Source: Vicinamibacterales bacterium | Lineage (GTDB): Bacteria > Acidobacteriota > Vicinamibacteria > Vicinamibacterales > UBA2999 | Direction: 5' to 3' | NCBI GenBank assembly: GCA_030680175.1 | Contig: JAUXWO010000043.1 | Span: forward strand, 1 to 36,131 | DNA length: 36,131 nt | Shown here: in pieces, positions 1-8,555 of the stretch | Layout of the letters: the number at the start of each line of letters is the position of its first letter | How positions within the stretch are numbered: position 1 is the stretch's first letter | Notes under the pieces: model-generated | Told to the model about the DNA's origin: nothing | Seen by the model: only the letters and a program-made list of their open reading frames with translations | The model's database searches: none | Translations under genes and position numbers: made by a program

Positions 1-72
1 CCACCAACCCACGACCCAAGACCCACTACCCACGACCCACGACCCACTACCCACTACCCACTTCCCACTACC
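1..72. repeat. Heptamer tandem array (CCACKAC units)
   Basis: From about position 9 to 71 there are nine consecutive 7-bp units of the type CCACGAC or CCACTAC, with one degenerate unit before them. The array stops 2 bp short of the stop codon of the minus-strand sulfur-carrier enzyme gene and is cut by the window edge. It belongs to the same period-7 class as the arrays at 19364, 19777, 22367, 24862 and 32911, although the unit sequence differs. Confidence 0.9.
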
Positions 73-73
73 G

Positions 74-1501
74 TCAATACTTCACCTGCGTGGGGTCGAT
101 CTGGTCAACCCAGGCCAGGATGCCGCCGGTGAGGTTGACGACACGCTCGAAGCCGGCGCCGCGGAGGAACGCCGCGGCCTGGGCGCTGCGGCCGCCCATC
201 TTGCACTGGCAGACGATCAGGGCGTCCCGGTCCAGCTCCTGGTGGCGGCGGGGCAGCTCCCCGAGGGGCATGAGGATGGATCCCTCGATCCGGTTGATCT
301 GGTACTCGACCGTCTCCCGGACATCGAGAATCACGAGGGGTTCGCCCGCATCCATCCGTTCCTTGAGTTCTCTGACCGTCATCTCCGTTGCCACGCCTGC
401 CTGCCCTTCCCTGTGCCCTGCCGGCCCCACGCCGCAGAACTGGTCGTAGTCGATGAGCGCGGTGACCGTCGGGGCGTCCCCGCACACCGGGCACTCCGGG
501 TCGCGCCGCAACTTGAGCTCGCGAAAGCGCATCCGGAGCGCGTCATAGATGAGGAACCGCCCGATGAGCGGCTCCCCCGCGCCGAGGATCAGCTTGATCG
601 CCTCGGTGGCCTGGATCACCCCGATGATCCCGGGCAGCACGCCGAGCACCCCCCCTTCCGCGCAGCTTGGCACGAGGCCCGGCGGCGGCGGCTCCGGATA
701 CAGGCAGCGGTAGCAGGGGCCGTCCTTGGCCGCGAACACCGACGCCTGTCCCTCGAACCGGAAGATGCTGCCATAGGCGTTCGGCTTGCCGAGCAGCACG
801 CACGCATCGTTGACGAGATAGCGCGTCGGGAAGTTGTCGGTCCCGTCGACGATCACGTCGTAGGGAGCGAACAGCGCGAGCGCGTTCGCCGAGCTGAGCG
901 CCGTCTCGTGCAGCTCCACGCGCACGTGCGGGTTGAGCGCGGCAATGGTGTCGCGCGCCGACGCCAGCTTCGATCGGCCCACATCGGCGGTGCCATGGAG
1001 GATCTGGCGCTGCAGATTGCTGAGATCGACGACGTCGAAGTCCACGAGGCCGATCGTCCCGACCCCGGCCGCGGCCAGGTACATCGCGACCGGCGACCCG
1101 AGGCCGCCCGCACCGATGCACAGCACCTTCGCGCCCTTGAGCCGTTCCTGCCCCTCGAGGCCCACCTCGGGGAGGATCAGGTGCCGGCTGTAGCGCTGCA
1201 TCTCGTCGGCCGCGAGCGTCTCGCGCCCGTCGCCCCCGGCCACCGACGGGATGAGCGTGAGCGTGTCGCCGGCCTTCACCGGCGTGGCGTCCTTCTGCAG
1301 GTACCGCACGTCCTCGTCGTTCAGGTAGATGTTCACGTAGCTGCGCACGCGGCCGTCCGTCGTGAAGAGCTGCGGACGCAGCGCGGCGTGCGCGGCCGTG
1401 AGCGCCTCGAGCAGTTCGCCCACGGTGGCCCCGGCGACCTCGACGCGGTCGAGCGACCCGGTGAACGGGCGCAGCGGTGCAGGGATGTGGACGGTGACCA
1501 T
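74..1501 (-). CDS. Ubiquitin-like (MoaD/ThiS) - E1-like adenylyltransferase (MoeB/ThiF) - rhodanese fusion
   Basis: A 475-residue, three-domain protein. Residues 1-90 look like a MoaD/ThiS beta-grasp carrier ending in VAGG (Gly89-Gly90). Residues about 98-350 are an E1-like adenylyltransferase with the ATP-binding GAGGLGSP (130-137), LQRQ, DGTDNF and two zinc CxxC pairs (CYRC 263-266, CPVC 337-340). Residues about 370-475 are a rhodanese domain with the active loop CKMGGRS (Cys433). MoeZ-type E1-rhodanese proteins adenylate a carrier C-terminal GG and load it with sulfur for molybdopterin, thiamin or cysteine synthesis. Here the carrier is fused upstream, so its GG is internal. The ATG at 1501 is chosen because the reading frame upstream of it is translated MITE sequence. 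No ribosome-binding site is visible, and a MITE-like element begins 8 bp upstream. The exact pathway cannot be told from the window. Confidence 0.88.
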   Translation of the reverse strand: MVTVHIPAPLRPFTGSLDRVEVAGATVGELLEALTAAHAALRPQLFTTDGRVRSYVNIYLNDEDVRYLQKDATPVKAGDTLTLIPSVAGGDGRETLAADEMQRYSRHLILPEVGLEGQERLKGAKVLCIGAGGLGSPVAMYLAAAGVGTIGLVDFDVVDLSNLQRQILHGTADVGRSKLASARDTIAALNPHVRVELHETALSSANALALFAPYDVIVDGTDNFPTRYLVNDACVLLGKPNAYGSIFRFEGQASVFAAKDGPCYRCLYPEPPPPGLVPSCAEGGVLGVLPGIIGVIQATEAIKLILGAGEPLIGRFLIYDALRMRFRELKLRRDPECPVCGDAPTVTALIDYDQFCGVGPAGHREGQAGVATEMTVRELKERMDAGEPLVILDVRETVEYQINRIEGSILMPLGELPRRHQELDRDALIVCQCKMGGRSAQAAAFLRGAGFERVVNLTGGILAWVDQIDPTQVKY

Positions 1502-1509
1502 GGTGTCGT

Positions 1510-1620
1510 CTAGTGGAGTGTCGTTGACAAAGAACCACCGGGCCGCCCGTTGGGCGGCCCGCACAATCGCGGTTGAGCAGAGGCGCTGGTAGTACCTCTT
1601 CAGTCGATACACTCCACTAG
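1510..1620. mobile_element. MITE-like 111-bp element, copy A1
   Basis: The element starts with CTAGTGGAGTGTCG and ends with CGATACACTCCACTAG, which are inverted repeats of each other over 12 bp. In the centre is a perfect hairpin, GGGCCGCCC (1540-1548) against GGGCGGCCC (1552-1560), with a 3-nt loop. It encodes nothing recognisable. It shares its last four bases with copy A2, so the junction ACACTCCACTAGTGGAGTGT is a perfect 20-bp palindrome. It lies 8 bp upstream of the start codon of the fused sulfur-carrier gene. Confidence 0.85.
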
Positions 1621-1727
1621 TGGAGTGTCGTTGACGATTCACTACCGGGCCGCCCGTGGGGCGGCCCGCAGAGTCGCGGTTGAGCGGAGATGCAGGTAGT
1701 ACCTCTTCAGTCGATACACGCCACTAG
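1617..1727. mobile_element. MITE-like 111-bp element, copy A2 (tandem with A1)
   Basis: Same orientation and the same 111-bp length as A1, with the same ends (right end CGATACACGCCACTAG, one substitution in the inverted repeat). The central GGGCCGCCC/GGGCGGCCC hairpin is retained and the tail AGTACCTCTTCAGTCGATAC is identical. Sequence between hairpin and left end has diverged, so A2 is an independent or old copy rather than a fresh duplication. Confidence 0.85.
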
Positions 1728-1912
1728 GAGACGCGGCGAGGCGGGACGCGCCCGGTGTCTGAGTGTATCAGCCCGCGCCGCCGTCCGGCCAACCGCGCCC
1801 CCGTGTCGGCCGCCCGGCAACACCTCTGCCGAGCCCCCCGAAAAACCGGTGCGATCGGGGTCCGCCGCGGTCGGCACCGGGCTTGCCTCTGCCTCCCGGC
1901 GAGCAGGCCTCC
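1728..1912. other. Leader region of the glycosyltransferase gene, no gene seen
   Basis: Together with A1 and A2 this completes the 411-bp stretch without a gene between the two divergent genes. The sequence is very GC-rich. Reading is open in frame with the following gene from 1763, but the encoded residues are Pro/Arg/Gly-rich low complexity and resemble no domain. I see no convincing promoter or terminator. Confidence 0.5.
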
Positions 1913-4012
1913 ATGACCATACGAACCGTTGGCGTCTTCTGCGATCACACCTCCGGCGTGGGCGGCGGGGAGCACTACGCGTTCTCGCTCCTCCGCGCGC
2001 TCCTCGCGCGCTACCCGGTGGACCTGATCGTCCGCGACGAGGCATTCGCCCCCGACCCGGTGCTGTTCCAGCAGCGCTTCGGCATCGACCTCCGCCATCC
2101 CCGCCTGCGCGTGCGCGTGCTCGAGAGCCCGCACGAGATCCGGCGCTACGACCTCTTCATCAACCTGTCGCACTTCACGATCCTGCCTCCGTGGGCGCGT
2201 CGCAACCTGCTCGTCGTCTTCTTCCCGGAAGCCCGCAGCGAGTGGGTGGCTCAGTACGACGCCGTCCTGACGATCTCCCGGTTCTCCGCCTCCTTCATCG
2301 AGCGCTACTGGGGCGCCACGCATCACGTGATCGCCGCGCCGCCGGTCGAGGCCGCCCGGTTCGCGCCGGCGCCGAAGGAACACCTGATCGTGAGCGTCGG
2401 CCGGTACTTCGACGTGCCGGACGGCAACAACAAGAACCACCTGCTGATGATCCAGGCGCTCGCCGAACTCCACGCGCGCGGCCACGAGGGCTGGCGCCTG
2501 GTGCTCGCGGGCAGTACCTCGGAGGCCCATGCGGGGTACCTCGCGCGGGTGCGCGAGGCGGCGGCGGGCCTGCCGGTGGACGTGTGGACGGACGTCTCGT
2601 TCGACGCGCTCCGCGACCTCTACGCGCGCGCGTCGATCTACTGGCACGCGGCCGGCTTCCATCGCGACGGCCTCACCCTGGTGCCCGCCGCCGCCGAACA
2701 CTTCGGCATCACCATCGTCGAGGCCATGGCCGCGGGGGCCGTGCCGGTGATCGCGGATGCCGGCGGCGCCGCCGAGATCGTGGAGGAGCCGGCGGGCGGG
2801 CTGAAGGCCGCGACGCTCGACCAGTTCGTCGAGAAGACGGCGTGGCTTATCGGCCATCCGGACGACCGCGCGCGCATGTCGGTGCAGGCGGTGGCGCGGG
2901 CGGGGGGCTTCAGCCACGCGCGCTTCACCCGGCGCGTGCACGACGTGATCGACATGGTGTGCGAGGCGGACCCGGCGTCGCAGGCGCGGTTCTTCCTCGC
3001 CGACGGCAACCTCGCGCGCGCCGAGGCGCGGCTGCTCGAGGCCATCGACCGGCATCCCGTGTCGGGCGACGCGCATTTCGACCTGGCCGACTGCTGGTTC
3101 CGCCTGGGACGGCGCGAGCCGGCACTGGCGATGTGGCGCCGCGCGGTGGAACTGGACCCCGGCCACCCGCGCGCGGCACGGGCGCTGGCCCTGGCCACGC
3201 GCATCGACGCGCAGCGGCAGGCGGTGGCGCGCGTCCGCTCGGGCGCCCTGTTCGGGGAGGACTACTTCGAGCACGGCCGCGAGACCGGCCTCAACGACTA
3301 CGCGGACTACACCGACAGCTTCGCCGGCGTGCAGGCCGGCATCGTCGCCGCCACGTTCCAGCCGGGATCCTGCCTGGAGATTGGCTGCGCCCGGGGGGAG
3401 TTCGTGCGCGAGCTGCGGCAGCGCGGGGTGCGCGCGTTCGGCACGGACATCTCCGTGTACTCGGTCGCCTCGGCGGAGGCGCACACCCGCGGCCACCTGA
3501 CGGCGTCGGCCATCGCCGCCCTGCCGTACGCGGACAACGCCTTCGACCTCGTGACGGCGGTCGAGGTCTTCGAGCACGTCCCACCGGAGCAGGTGGACAC
3601 GGCGATCCGCGAGCTGTGGCGCGTCGCCCGCACGTTCGTCTGGGTGACGGTGCAGAACACCGACGCGGCGACGCCCGAGCACTTCTTCACGGATCTCACG
3701 CACGTCACGATGAAGCCGCTCGCGTGGTGGCAGGACCGCTTCCGCGCGAACGGCTTCGAGGTGCTGCCGTTCGAGCTGCCGTTCGGACAGTTCCGCCAGC
3801 ACCAGATCCTCGCGCAGCCGCTCGGCAAGCACGCGCACGTGAGCGCCGCCGCGCTCGCGGCGCACGCCCGCGCGCTCGAGGCGCGCGGCGACACGGCGGG
3901 GCTGGCCAACTTCGTCGACCTGCTGGCGCAGGAGGGACGGACGGTCGATCTGGCGATGTCAGGCGCCGTGGCCCGTGGCGACGTTGATCGCGCGGGCCAG
4001 GCCGTCCGGTGA
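1913..4012 (+). CDS. Glycosyltransferase (GT4-like) - TPR - SAM methyltransferase fusion
   Basis: A 699-residue protein with three parts. Residues 1 to about 345 are a GT-B glycosyltransferase: an N-terminal GVGGGEHY segment, then a C-terminal half with VLAGSTSE, HAAGFHRDG and the nucleotide-sugar signature EHFGITIVEAMAAGAVPVIA (263-282). Residues about 355-435 form two TPR-like repeats (LADGNLARAEARLLEAI, then DLADCWFRLGRREPALAMW). Residues about 445-640 are a class I methyltransferase with motif I LEIGCARGEF (488-497), an acidic TDIS at 511 and LPYADNAFDLVTAVEVFEHV. The likely role is glycan or surface polysaccharide synthesis, with methylation of the glycan or a capping sugar; substrates are unknown. 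The ATG at 1913 begins the conserved MTIRTVGVF strand. The 3' end overlaps the convergent kinase gene by 54 bp, so the last 18 residues are read against it. Confidence 0.85.
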   Translation: MTIRTVGVFCDHTSGVGGGEHYAFSLLRALLARYPVDLIVRDEAFAPDPVLFQQRFGIDLRHPRLRVRVLESPHEIRRYDLFINLSHFTILPPWARRNLLVVFFPEARSEWVAQYDAVLTISRFSASFIERYWGATHHVIAAPPVEAARFAPAPKEHLIVSVGRYFDVPDGNNKNHLLMIQALAELHARGHEGWRLVLAGSTSEAHAGYLARVREAAAGLPVDVWTDVSFDALRDLYARASIYWHAAGFHRDGLTLVPAAAEHFGITIVEAMAAGAVPVIADAGGAAEIVEEPAGGLKAATLDQFVEKTAWLIGHPDDRARMSVQAVARAGGFSHARFTRRVHDVIDMVCEADPASQARFFLADGNLARAEARLLEAIDRHPVSGDAHFDLADCWFRLGRREPALAMWRRAVELDPGHPRAARALALATRIDAQRQAVARVRSGALFGEDYFEHGRETGLNDYADYTDSFAGVQAGIVAATFQPGSCLEIGCARGEFVRELRQRGVRAFGTDISVYSVASAEAHTRGHLTASAIAALPYADNAFDLVTAVEVFEHVPPEQVDTAIRELWRVARTFVWVTVQNTDAATPEHFFTDLTHVTMKPLAWWQDRFRANGFEVLPFELPFGQFRQHQILAQPLGKHAHVSAAALAAHARALEARGDTAGLANFVDLLAQEGRTVDLAMSGAVARGDVDRAGQAVR

Positions 4013-5857
4013 CACCGGCTTGTCCACCGTGAGCGTCACACCGAGGGTGCGGGCGCGCGCCGCCTGCGCCTCCGTCATGAACCCGGACATCATGATGATG
4101 GGGATCTCGGTGTTGCCGCCCCGGATCACCTCCGCCACATCGAGCCCCGACAGCAACGGCATGTTGAGGTCCGTGAGCACGACGTCGATGCCGGCCGAGG
4201 CGGTCCGCCATATCTCGAGCGCCGCGCCCGGCGTGGTGCACCCGATCACGTCGAACCCGCGCTGGCGCAGCAGCGCGCCGACCATCGTCACGAGCGAGTG
4301 CTCGTCGTCCACGTACAGGACCCGCTGGCCGTGACCGCGCGCGGCCTCCGGCGCGGGCGCAGGCTCACTGGCGGAGGTCGCGACGGCAGGCAGGTGCACG
4401 CGGAACGTCGTGCCCACGCCCGGCGTGGACTCGACCTCCACCCGTCCCTCGTGCGCGCGGACCACCCGGTCGACGATCGCCAGGCCGAGGCCCGTGCCCG
4501 ATCCGGCGGGCTTGCTCGTCACGAACGGATCGAAGATTCGCGGCAGGAGCGCCGAATCGATACCGGCGCCGGTATCGATTACCGAGAGGCACAGCGTCCG
4601 GCCTTCCACGGGGGCGCCCTCCGCGCCCGCCGCCGCCGGCGCCTCGGTCAGCGTCACCGTAATCGTCCCGCGCCCGTCCGGCAGTGCGTGCCAGGCATTC
4701 GTGCAGAGATTGAGCAGCACCTGCTGGATCTGCGAGGGATCCACGGCCGCAGGCGGCAGCGGGTCGTCGAGGCGGCTCCGCAGGTCGACACCGGCGGGCA
4801 GCGTGGCCCGCAGGAGTCGCAACGCCTCTCGAACGACGGACCCGAGGTCCAGGACCTGACGCGAGGCGTCCTGCCGGCGCGCGAACGACAGGATCTGGCG
4901 CACCAGGCCACTCGCCCGGTCGGCCGCGGCGAGCAGCGCCTGGAGATCGCGCGCCGCCGGGTGGCTCCCACCGATGCGATGGCGCGCCATCTCGGCGTAC
5001 CCCGTGATCGCGAACAGCAGGTTGTTGAAGTCGTGGGCAATGCCGCCCGCCAGCGTCCCCATCGCCTCCATCTTCTGCGACTGTTGGAGCTGCTCCTCGA
5101 GCCGGGCGCGCTCCCCGCGGGCGGCGACCCGCTCCCGGATGTCACGGATCAGCCCGAGCGCGAGCCGCTCGCCATCGAGTTCCACCGGCTGCGCCGCCAC
5201 CTCGATCGGAATGATCTCTCCTTCAAGCGACCGCAGTTCCGCCTCGAACACACCTCCACGCCCCCTCAGCGTACGCTCGAGCGCGGCGGGGACGTCCACT
5301 TCCGCCTGCAGCACGGTCGCGAGCGATCCGCCGACGAGTTCCTGGAGCGGACGGCCCGTCAGGCTGGCGAACCACGGGTTGGCGAGGACGATGGCGCCGT
5401 CCCGGCGCACGAGGACCACGCCCTCCCGGGACTGCTCCACGAGCGCGCGCAACAGCGCATCCGATCGCTCCTGCTGCCTCCGGTATCCCCACTCCCGGAG
5501 CACGCGGGCGACCACCATGGGCAGCCGGCCGAATGCGTCGGACGACTTCACGACGTAGTCGGCGGCGCCGGCCTTCAACACGTCAACGGCGGCGTGCTCG
5601 TTGCCGAACGCCGTCATCACGATCACCGGAGCGCGGTTCGCACACACGCGCCACCAGTCGGGCGCGGCCCCCGGCAGCCGGTAGTCGCTGAGGACCAGCG
5701 CGGGGCGCCGCTCGTCGAAGGCCCGCAGCGCCTCGTCCGCCGTCCTGGCCACGTGCAGCTGCACGGGTGGATCGGACCGGTCGAAGGCCCGCCGGACCAG
5801 TTCCACATGCGCCGCGTCGTCTTCGACGAGCAGCACGAGGGTCGGCGGGGGGCTCAT
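3959..5857 (-). CDS. Hybrid histidine kinase: REC-PAS-HisKA-HATPase-REC
   Basis: 632 residues, cytosolic, with no membrane segment. Order: receiver 1 (about 5-120, phospho-acceptor Asp58 in LSDYR), PAS (about 132-245), HisKA with GIAHDFNNLL (His275), HATPase (N box near Asn387, DTGAG at 428, GSGTGLGLA at 453) and receiver 2 (about 512-628, Asp563 in LTDLN, Lys613). In receiver 1 the usual lysine sits in YVVKSSDAF. The kinase is of the HDFNNLL type, often a node in phosphorelays. The ATG at 5857 overlaps the stop of the upstream response regulator by the 4-bp ATGA, so the two are translationally coupled. A receiver at both ends suggests it receives phosphate from the upstream pair and relays it onward. 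Its signal and output are unknown. Confidence 0.9.
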   Translation of the reverse strand: MSPPPTLVLLVEDDAAHVELVRRAFDRSDPPVQLHVARTADEALRAFDERRPALVLSDYRLPGAAPDWWRVCANRAPVIVMTAFGNEHAAVDVLKAGAADYVVKSSDAFGRLPMVVARVLREWGYRRQQERSDALLRALVEQSREGVVLVRRDGAIVLANPWFASLTGRPLQELVGGSLATVLQAEVDVPAALERTLRGRGGVFEAELRSLEGEIIPIEVAAQPVELDGERLALGLIRDIRERVAARGERARLEEQLQQSQKMEAMGTLAGGIAHDFNNLLFAITGYAEMARHRIGGSHPAARDLQALLAAADRASGLVRQILSFARRQDASRQVLDLGSVVREALRLLRATLPAGVDLRSRLDDPLPPAAVDPSQIQQVLLNLCTNAWHALPDGRGTITVTLTEAPAAAGAEGAPVEGRTLCLSVIDTGAGIDSALLPRIFDPFVTSKPAGSGTGLGLAIVDRVVRAHEGRVEVESTPGVGTTFRVHLPAVATSASEPAPAPEAARGHGQRVLYVDDEHSLVTMVGALLRQRGFDVIGCTTPGAALEIWRTASAGIDVVLTDLNMPLLSGLDVAEVIRGGNTEIPIIMMSGFMTEAQAARARTLGVTLTVDKPVSPDGLARAINVATGHGA

Positions 5858-6294
5858 GCGCGAGGGACCCGGTTCCACCCAAGCCAGTAGTCCCGCACGT
5901 CGGCCAGCAGGCGGTCGAGCGCGTCGTAGTTCGCCGGCTTGACGAGGTACGAGTTGACGTGGGCCGCGTAGGCCGCGGTCAGGTCGGGGTCGGCACTCGA
6001 GGTCGTCAGCACGACCACGGGGATGTCCCGCAGGCGCTCGCTCCCCTTGATCTCGCGCAGCACATCGAGGCCGGCCACGCGCGGGAGCCGCAGGTCGAGC
6101 AGCACCAGGTGCGGGCGGGGGAACGCGCCGCGATCGGAGAAGCGGTGGCGCCCGTGCACGTAGTCGAGCGCCTCGGCGCCGTCCTCGACGTGCACGAGCC
6201 GCCCGGCGCCGGCCCGCAGCGCGAGGGCACGCCGCACGAGCTCTGCGTGTTCGGGGTTGTCTTCGACCAGCAGGATCGTCGGCCACCGGGTCAC
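5854..6294 (-). CDS. Single-domain response regulator (Rcp1-like)
   Basis: 146 residues consisting only of a receiver domain: acidic EDN (11-13), phospho-acceptor Asp67 in LLDLRLP, Thr97 in VLTTS and Lys119 in SYLVKP. The long alpha-beta insertion around DYVHGRHRFSDRG and the C-terminal YWLGWNRVP are typical of the Rcp1-type regulators that partner PAS or phytochrome kinases. The start is the GTG at 6294, one base after the TGA of the upstream kinase, and the gene ends in an ATGA overlap with the downstream hybrid kinase. It probably shuttles phosphate between those two kinases. No output domain is present. Confidence 0.9.
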   Translation of the reverse strand: MTRWPTILLVEDNPEHAELVRRALALRAGAGRLVHVEDGAEALDYVHGRHRFSDRGAFPRPHLVLLDLRLPRVAGLDVLREIKGSERLRDIPVVVLTTSSADPDLTAAYAAHVNSYLVKPANYDALDRLLADVRDYWLGWNRVPRA

Positions 6295-6295
6295 A

Positions 6296-7807
6296 TCACG
6301 CCTCCCCCTCGCCGCCGGCCGCCGGAAGGGTGAAGCAGAACGCGGCCCCCTCCCCTTCACCTGCGGATTCCACCCACAACCGTCCGCCGTGTACCTCGAC
6401 GATCCGCCGCGCGAGTGCGAGGCCCACGCCGCTGCCCTCGGATTTGGCATTGAGCTTGTTGAACAGCCCGAACACGGTCTCGTGGTACCGCGGGTCGATG
6501 CCGGACCCGTTGTCCCGCACGAATCCGGTGACCACCGCGTCGTGCCTCGTCGCGCCGATCTCGACGCGGAGGCCGCGCCCCGGCTGCCGGTACTTTCCCG
6601 CGTTCTCGACAAGGTTCTGCAGCAACTCCACGACGCGCATCCGATCGGCCTGGACGCGCGGCAGCCCGGGGGCGATCCGCACGTCGGCGTGGCCGAGCGC
6701 GCCGGCCGCGAGCGACACCGCCTCGCGCGCCGCCTCGTCCAGCGGCACGGCCTCGGGCGTGCCGGCGGCATGCCCGACCCGCGACAGCTCCAGCAGGTCC
6801 GACAGGAGCTCCTCCATGCGTGTGGCCGCGGTCGCGATGCGGCCCAGATCCTCGCGGACGCGGTCGAGGCGCCCCTCCTCGAAGTCCCGCTCGAGCGAGC
6901 CCACGAAGCCGCGGATGGTGATGAGCGGGCTCCGGAGGTCGTGCGACACGGTGTAGGTGAAGCGCTCGAGCTCGGCGTTCCGCTGTTCGAGCTCGGCGAT
7001 CAGGCGCTCGCGCGCGGACTCGGCCGCGACGCGGTCGGTGATGTCCTGCACCGTCCCGATCGAGCGGAGCGGGCGGCCATCCTCCGCGAACACGCTCTCG
7101 CACTGCTCTTCGACGTGCTTGATGCGGCCGTCCGGCATCTGCAGGCGGTGAGCCAGGCGATACGGCTGCCGATCCCGGAGGGAGGCGGTGAAGGCGTCAT
7201 GCACGCGCGCGCGGTCCTCGGGGTGGATCTGCGCCAGGAACGCCTCGTAGGTCGGCGTGAATCCGGCCGGCGCCAGCTCGAAGATCCTGAAGACCTCCTC
7301 GGACCAGCCCAGCGTCCCGGTCCCGACGTCCAGGTCCCAGGATCCAATCCGCGCCAGCCGCTGCGCCTCGGCCAGCCGCGCCTGACTCGTCACCAGCGCC
7401 CGCTCGGCGCGGCGCTGCTCCGTCGTGTCGGCGATCGTCGCCACGAAGAAGTCGACCCCTCCGTCCGGCCCACGGAGGCACTTGACGTCAACCGTCGCGT
7501 ACACCGTCGAGCCATCCCGACGAATGTAGCGCTTGTCTATCTTGTAGCCGTCGATCTCGCCGCGCATGACGCGCTCGAACTCGGCCATGGTGGCGTCGAG
7601 ATCCTCCGGGTGCGTCACCTCCGCCCACGACATCCCGACGAGGGCCTCGCGCGAATACCCGAGGATGTCGCAGAGCGTCTGGTTCACCCGCACCCACCGC
7701 TTCGTCACGGGCGAGGTCACCGCCATGCCGATGAACGGCAGGTCGTAGAACAGGCGCAGGATCTCCTCGCTCGGCGGACGTTCGAAGGGATCAGCGGGCT
7801 CGGTCAT
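6296..7807 (-). CDS. PAS-PAS sensor histidine kinase
   Basis: 503 residues, no transmembrane helix. Two PAS domains (about 13-135 and 145-262), each followed by a PAC-like strand (FFVATIADTTEQRRAE; LRSIGTVQDITDRVAAE), a coiled coil, then HisKA with SHDLRSPL (His289) and a HATPase with DNGSGID and GSGVGLALARRI. This is the bacteriophytochrome-like kinase architecture without a chromophore domain, and it fits with the Rcp1-like regulator directly downstream (1-bp gap). The ATG at 7807 is preferred because upstream residues are low complexity. On the minus strand a -10-like TATATT lies at 7856-7861, about 49 nt upstream, without a good -35. The ligand of the PAS domains is unknown. Confidence 0.9.
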   Translation of the reverse strand: MTEPADPFERPPSEEILRLFYDLPFIGMAVTSPVTKRWVRVNQTLCDILGYSREALVGMSWAEVTHPEDLDATMAEFERVMRGEIDGYKIDKRYIRRDGSTVYATVDVKCLRGPDGGVDFFVATIADTTEQRRAERALVTSQARLAEAQRLARIGSWDLDVGTGTLGWSEEVFRIFELAPAGFTPTYEAFLAQIHPEDRARVHDAFTASLRDRQPYRLAHRLQMPDGRIKHVEEQCESVFAEDGRPLRSIGTVQDITDRVAAESARERLIAELEQRNAELERFTYTVSHDLRSPLITIRGFVGSLERDFEEGRLDRVREDLGRIATAATRMEELLSDLLELSRVGHAAGTPEAVPLDEAAREAVSLAAGALGHADVRIAPGLPRVQADRMRVVELLQNLVENAGKYRQPGRGLRVEIGATRHDAVVTGFVRDNGSGIDPRYHETVFGLFNKLNAKSEGSGVGLALARRIVEVHGGRLWVESAGEGEGAAFCFTLPAAGGEGEA

Positions 7808-7908
7808 GATGTCCACGGCGGCGGCCGCGTCAGCGCGGGCACGCACGGCTCCGACAATATACGGCAGTCGCCGGTCACTCCTGAGGCGCGCCACGTCCAC
7901 CTCGGCGG

Positions 7909-7914
7909 TATCAT
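7909..7914 (+). promoter_or_regulatory. -10-like hexamer TATCAT, possible leaderless start
   Basis: TATCAT lies 5 nt before the GTG at 7920, with no purine-rich ribosome-binding site between. The spacing places a transcription start at or next to the GTG, as expected for a leaderless mRNA. No clear -35 box is visible. Confidence 0.4.
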
Positions 7915-7919
7915 CACGC

Positions 7920-8555
7920 GTGCCGTTGCCTCGCCATCTCGCCGCGCGCCGCCACCTGTCACGCGTCGACCCGACCCTTGGTGCGCTCATCCGCCGTGCC
8001 GGGCCGTGCCGGCTTGGCCACCACCTCCCGCGCGATCCGTTTCAGGCGCTGCTGCAGTCCATCGTGTCGCAGCAGCTGTCGGTCAAGGCCGCCGACACGA
8101 TCCTCGGACGACTCGAAGCCCTCTTCCCCAAGGGCCGCCCGGATCCCGCCCGCCTCCTGGTGTTCAGCGACGAGGAACTGCGGGGCGCCGGGTTGAGCGG
8201 TCAGAAGCTGCGCTACATGCGCGACCTGTCGGCACGCGTGCTCGACGGCCGGCTCCGCCTGTCGCGGCTCCACACGCTCGCGGACGACGAGGTGCGGCAG
8301 GCGCTCGTGGAGGTGAAGGGCATCGGCCGCTGGACGGCCGAGATCTTCCTGATGTTCACGCTCGGACGTCCGGATATCCTGCCCGCCGACGATCTCGGCC
8401 TGCAGAACGCGGCGCACCGCCTCTACGGCCTGCGCCGGCGGCCCACGCCCGATCGCCTGCTCACGCTGGGCGAGGCGTGGCGCCCCCACCGGTCCGTCGC
8501 CAGCTGGTATCTCTGGCGCAGCCTCGAACTCCCGCGGGCCTCATCCCGCGCGTGA
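7920..8555 (+). CDS. DNA-3-methyladenine glycosylase II family (AlkA-like, HhH-GPD)
   Basis: 211 residues from the GTG at 7920. The family removes alkylated purines from DNA to start base-excision repair. The helix-hairpin-helix is LVEVKGIGRWTAEIFL (129-144) and is followed by the Pro/Asp loop ILPADDLGLQ, where Asp158 aligns with catalytic Asp238 of E. coli AlkA. QSIVSQQLSVKAA (47-59) is the family's N-terminal signature. The protein is shorter than AlkA and lacks its N-terminal domain, as many HhH-GPD enzymes do. The GTG is chosen because the conserved region begins just after it and upstream codons are unlike the family. It interrupts the minus-strand kinase block and ends in a 15-bp convergent overlap with the next kinase gene. 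Confidence 0.88.
   Translation: MPLPRHLAARRHLSRVDPTLGALIRRAGPCRLGHHLPRDPFQALLQSIVSQQLSVKAADTILGRLEALFPKGRPDPARLLVFSDEELRGAGLSGQKLRYMRDLSARVLDGRLRLSRLHTLADDEVRQALVEVKGIGRWTAEIFLMFTLGRPDILPADDLGLQNAAHRLYGLRRRPTPDRLLTLGEAWRPHRSVASWYLWRSLELPRASSRA

Noticed and set aside
242-1513. Long plus-strand open frame opposite the sulfur-carrier gene
   Set aside because: Arg/Ala/Val/Glu-rich translation without any domain; it mirrors codon bias of the real gene on the other strand. The same applies to the open plus-strand frames at 4298-5890, 6257-7800 and 12858-14957.
2638-3204. Minus-strand frame inside the glycosyltransferase fusion
   Set aside because: Fully contained in a gene with clear domains; composition typical of a GC shadow frame.
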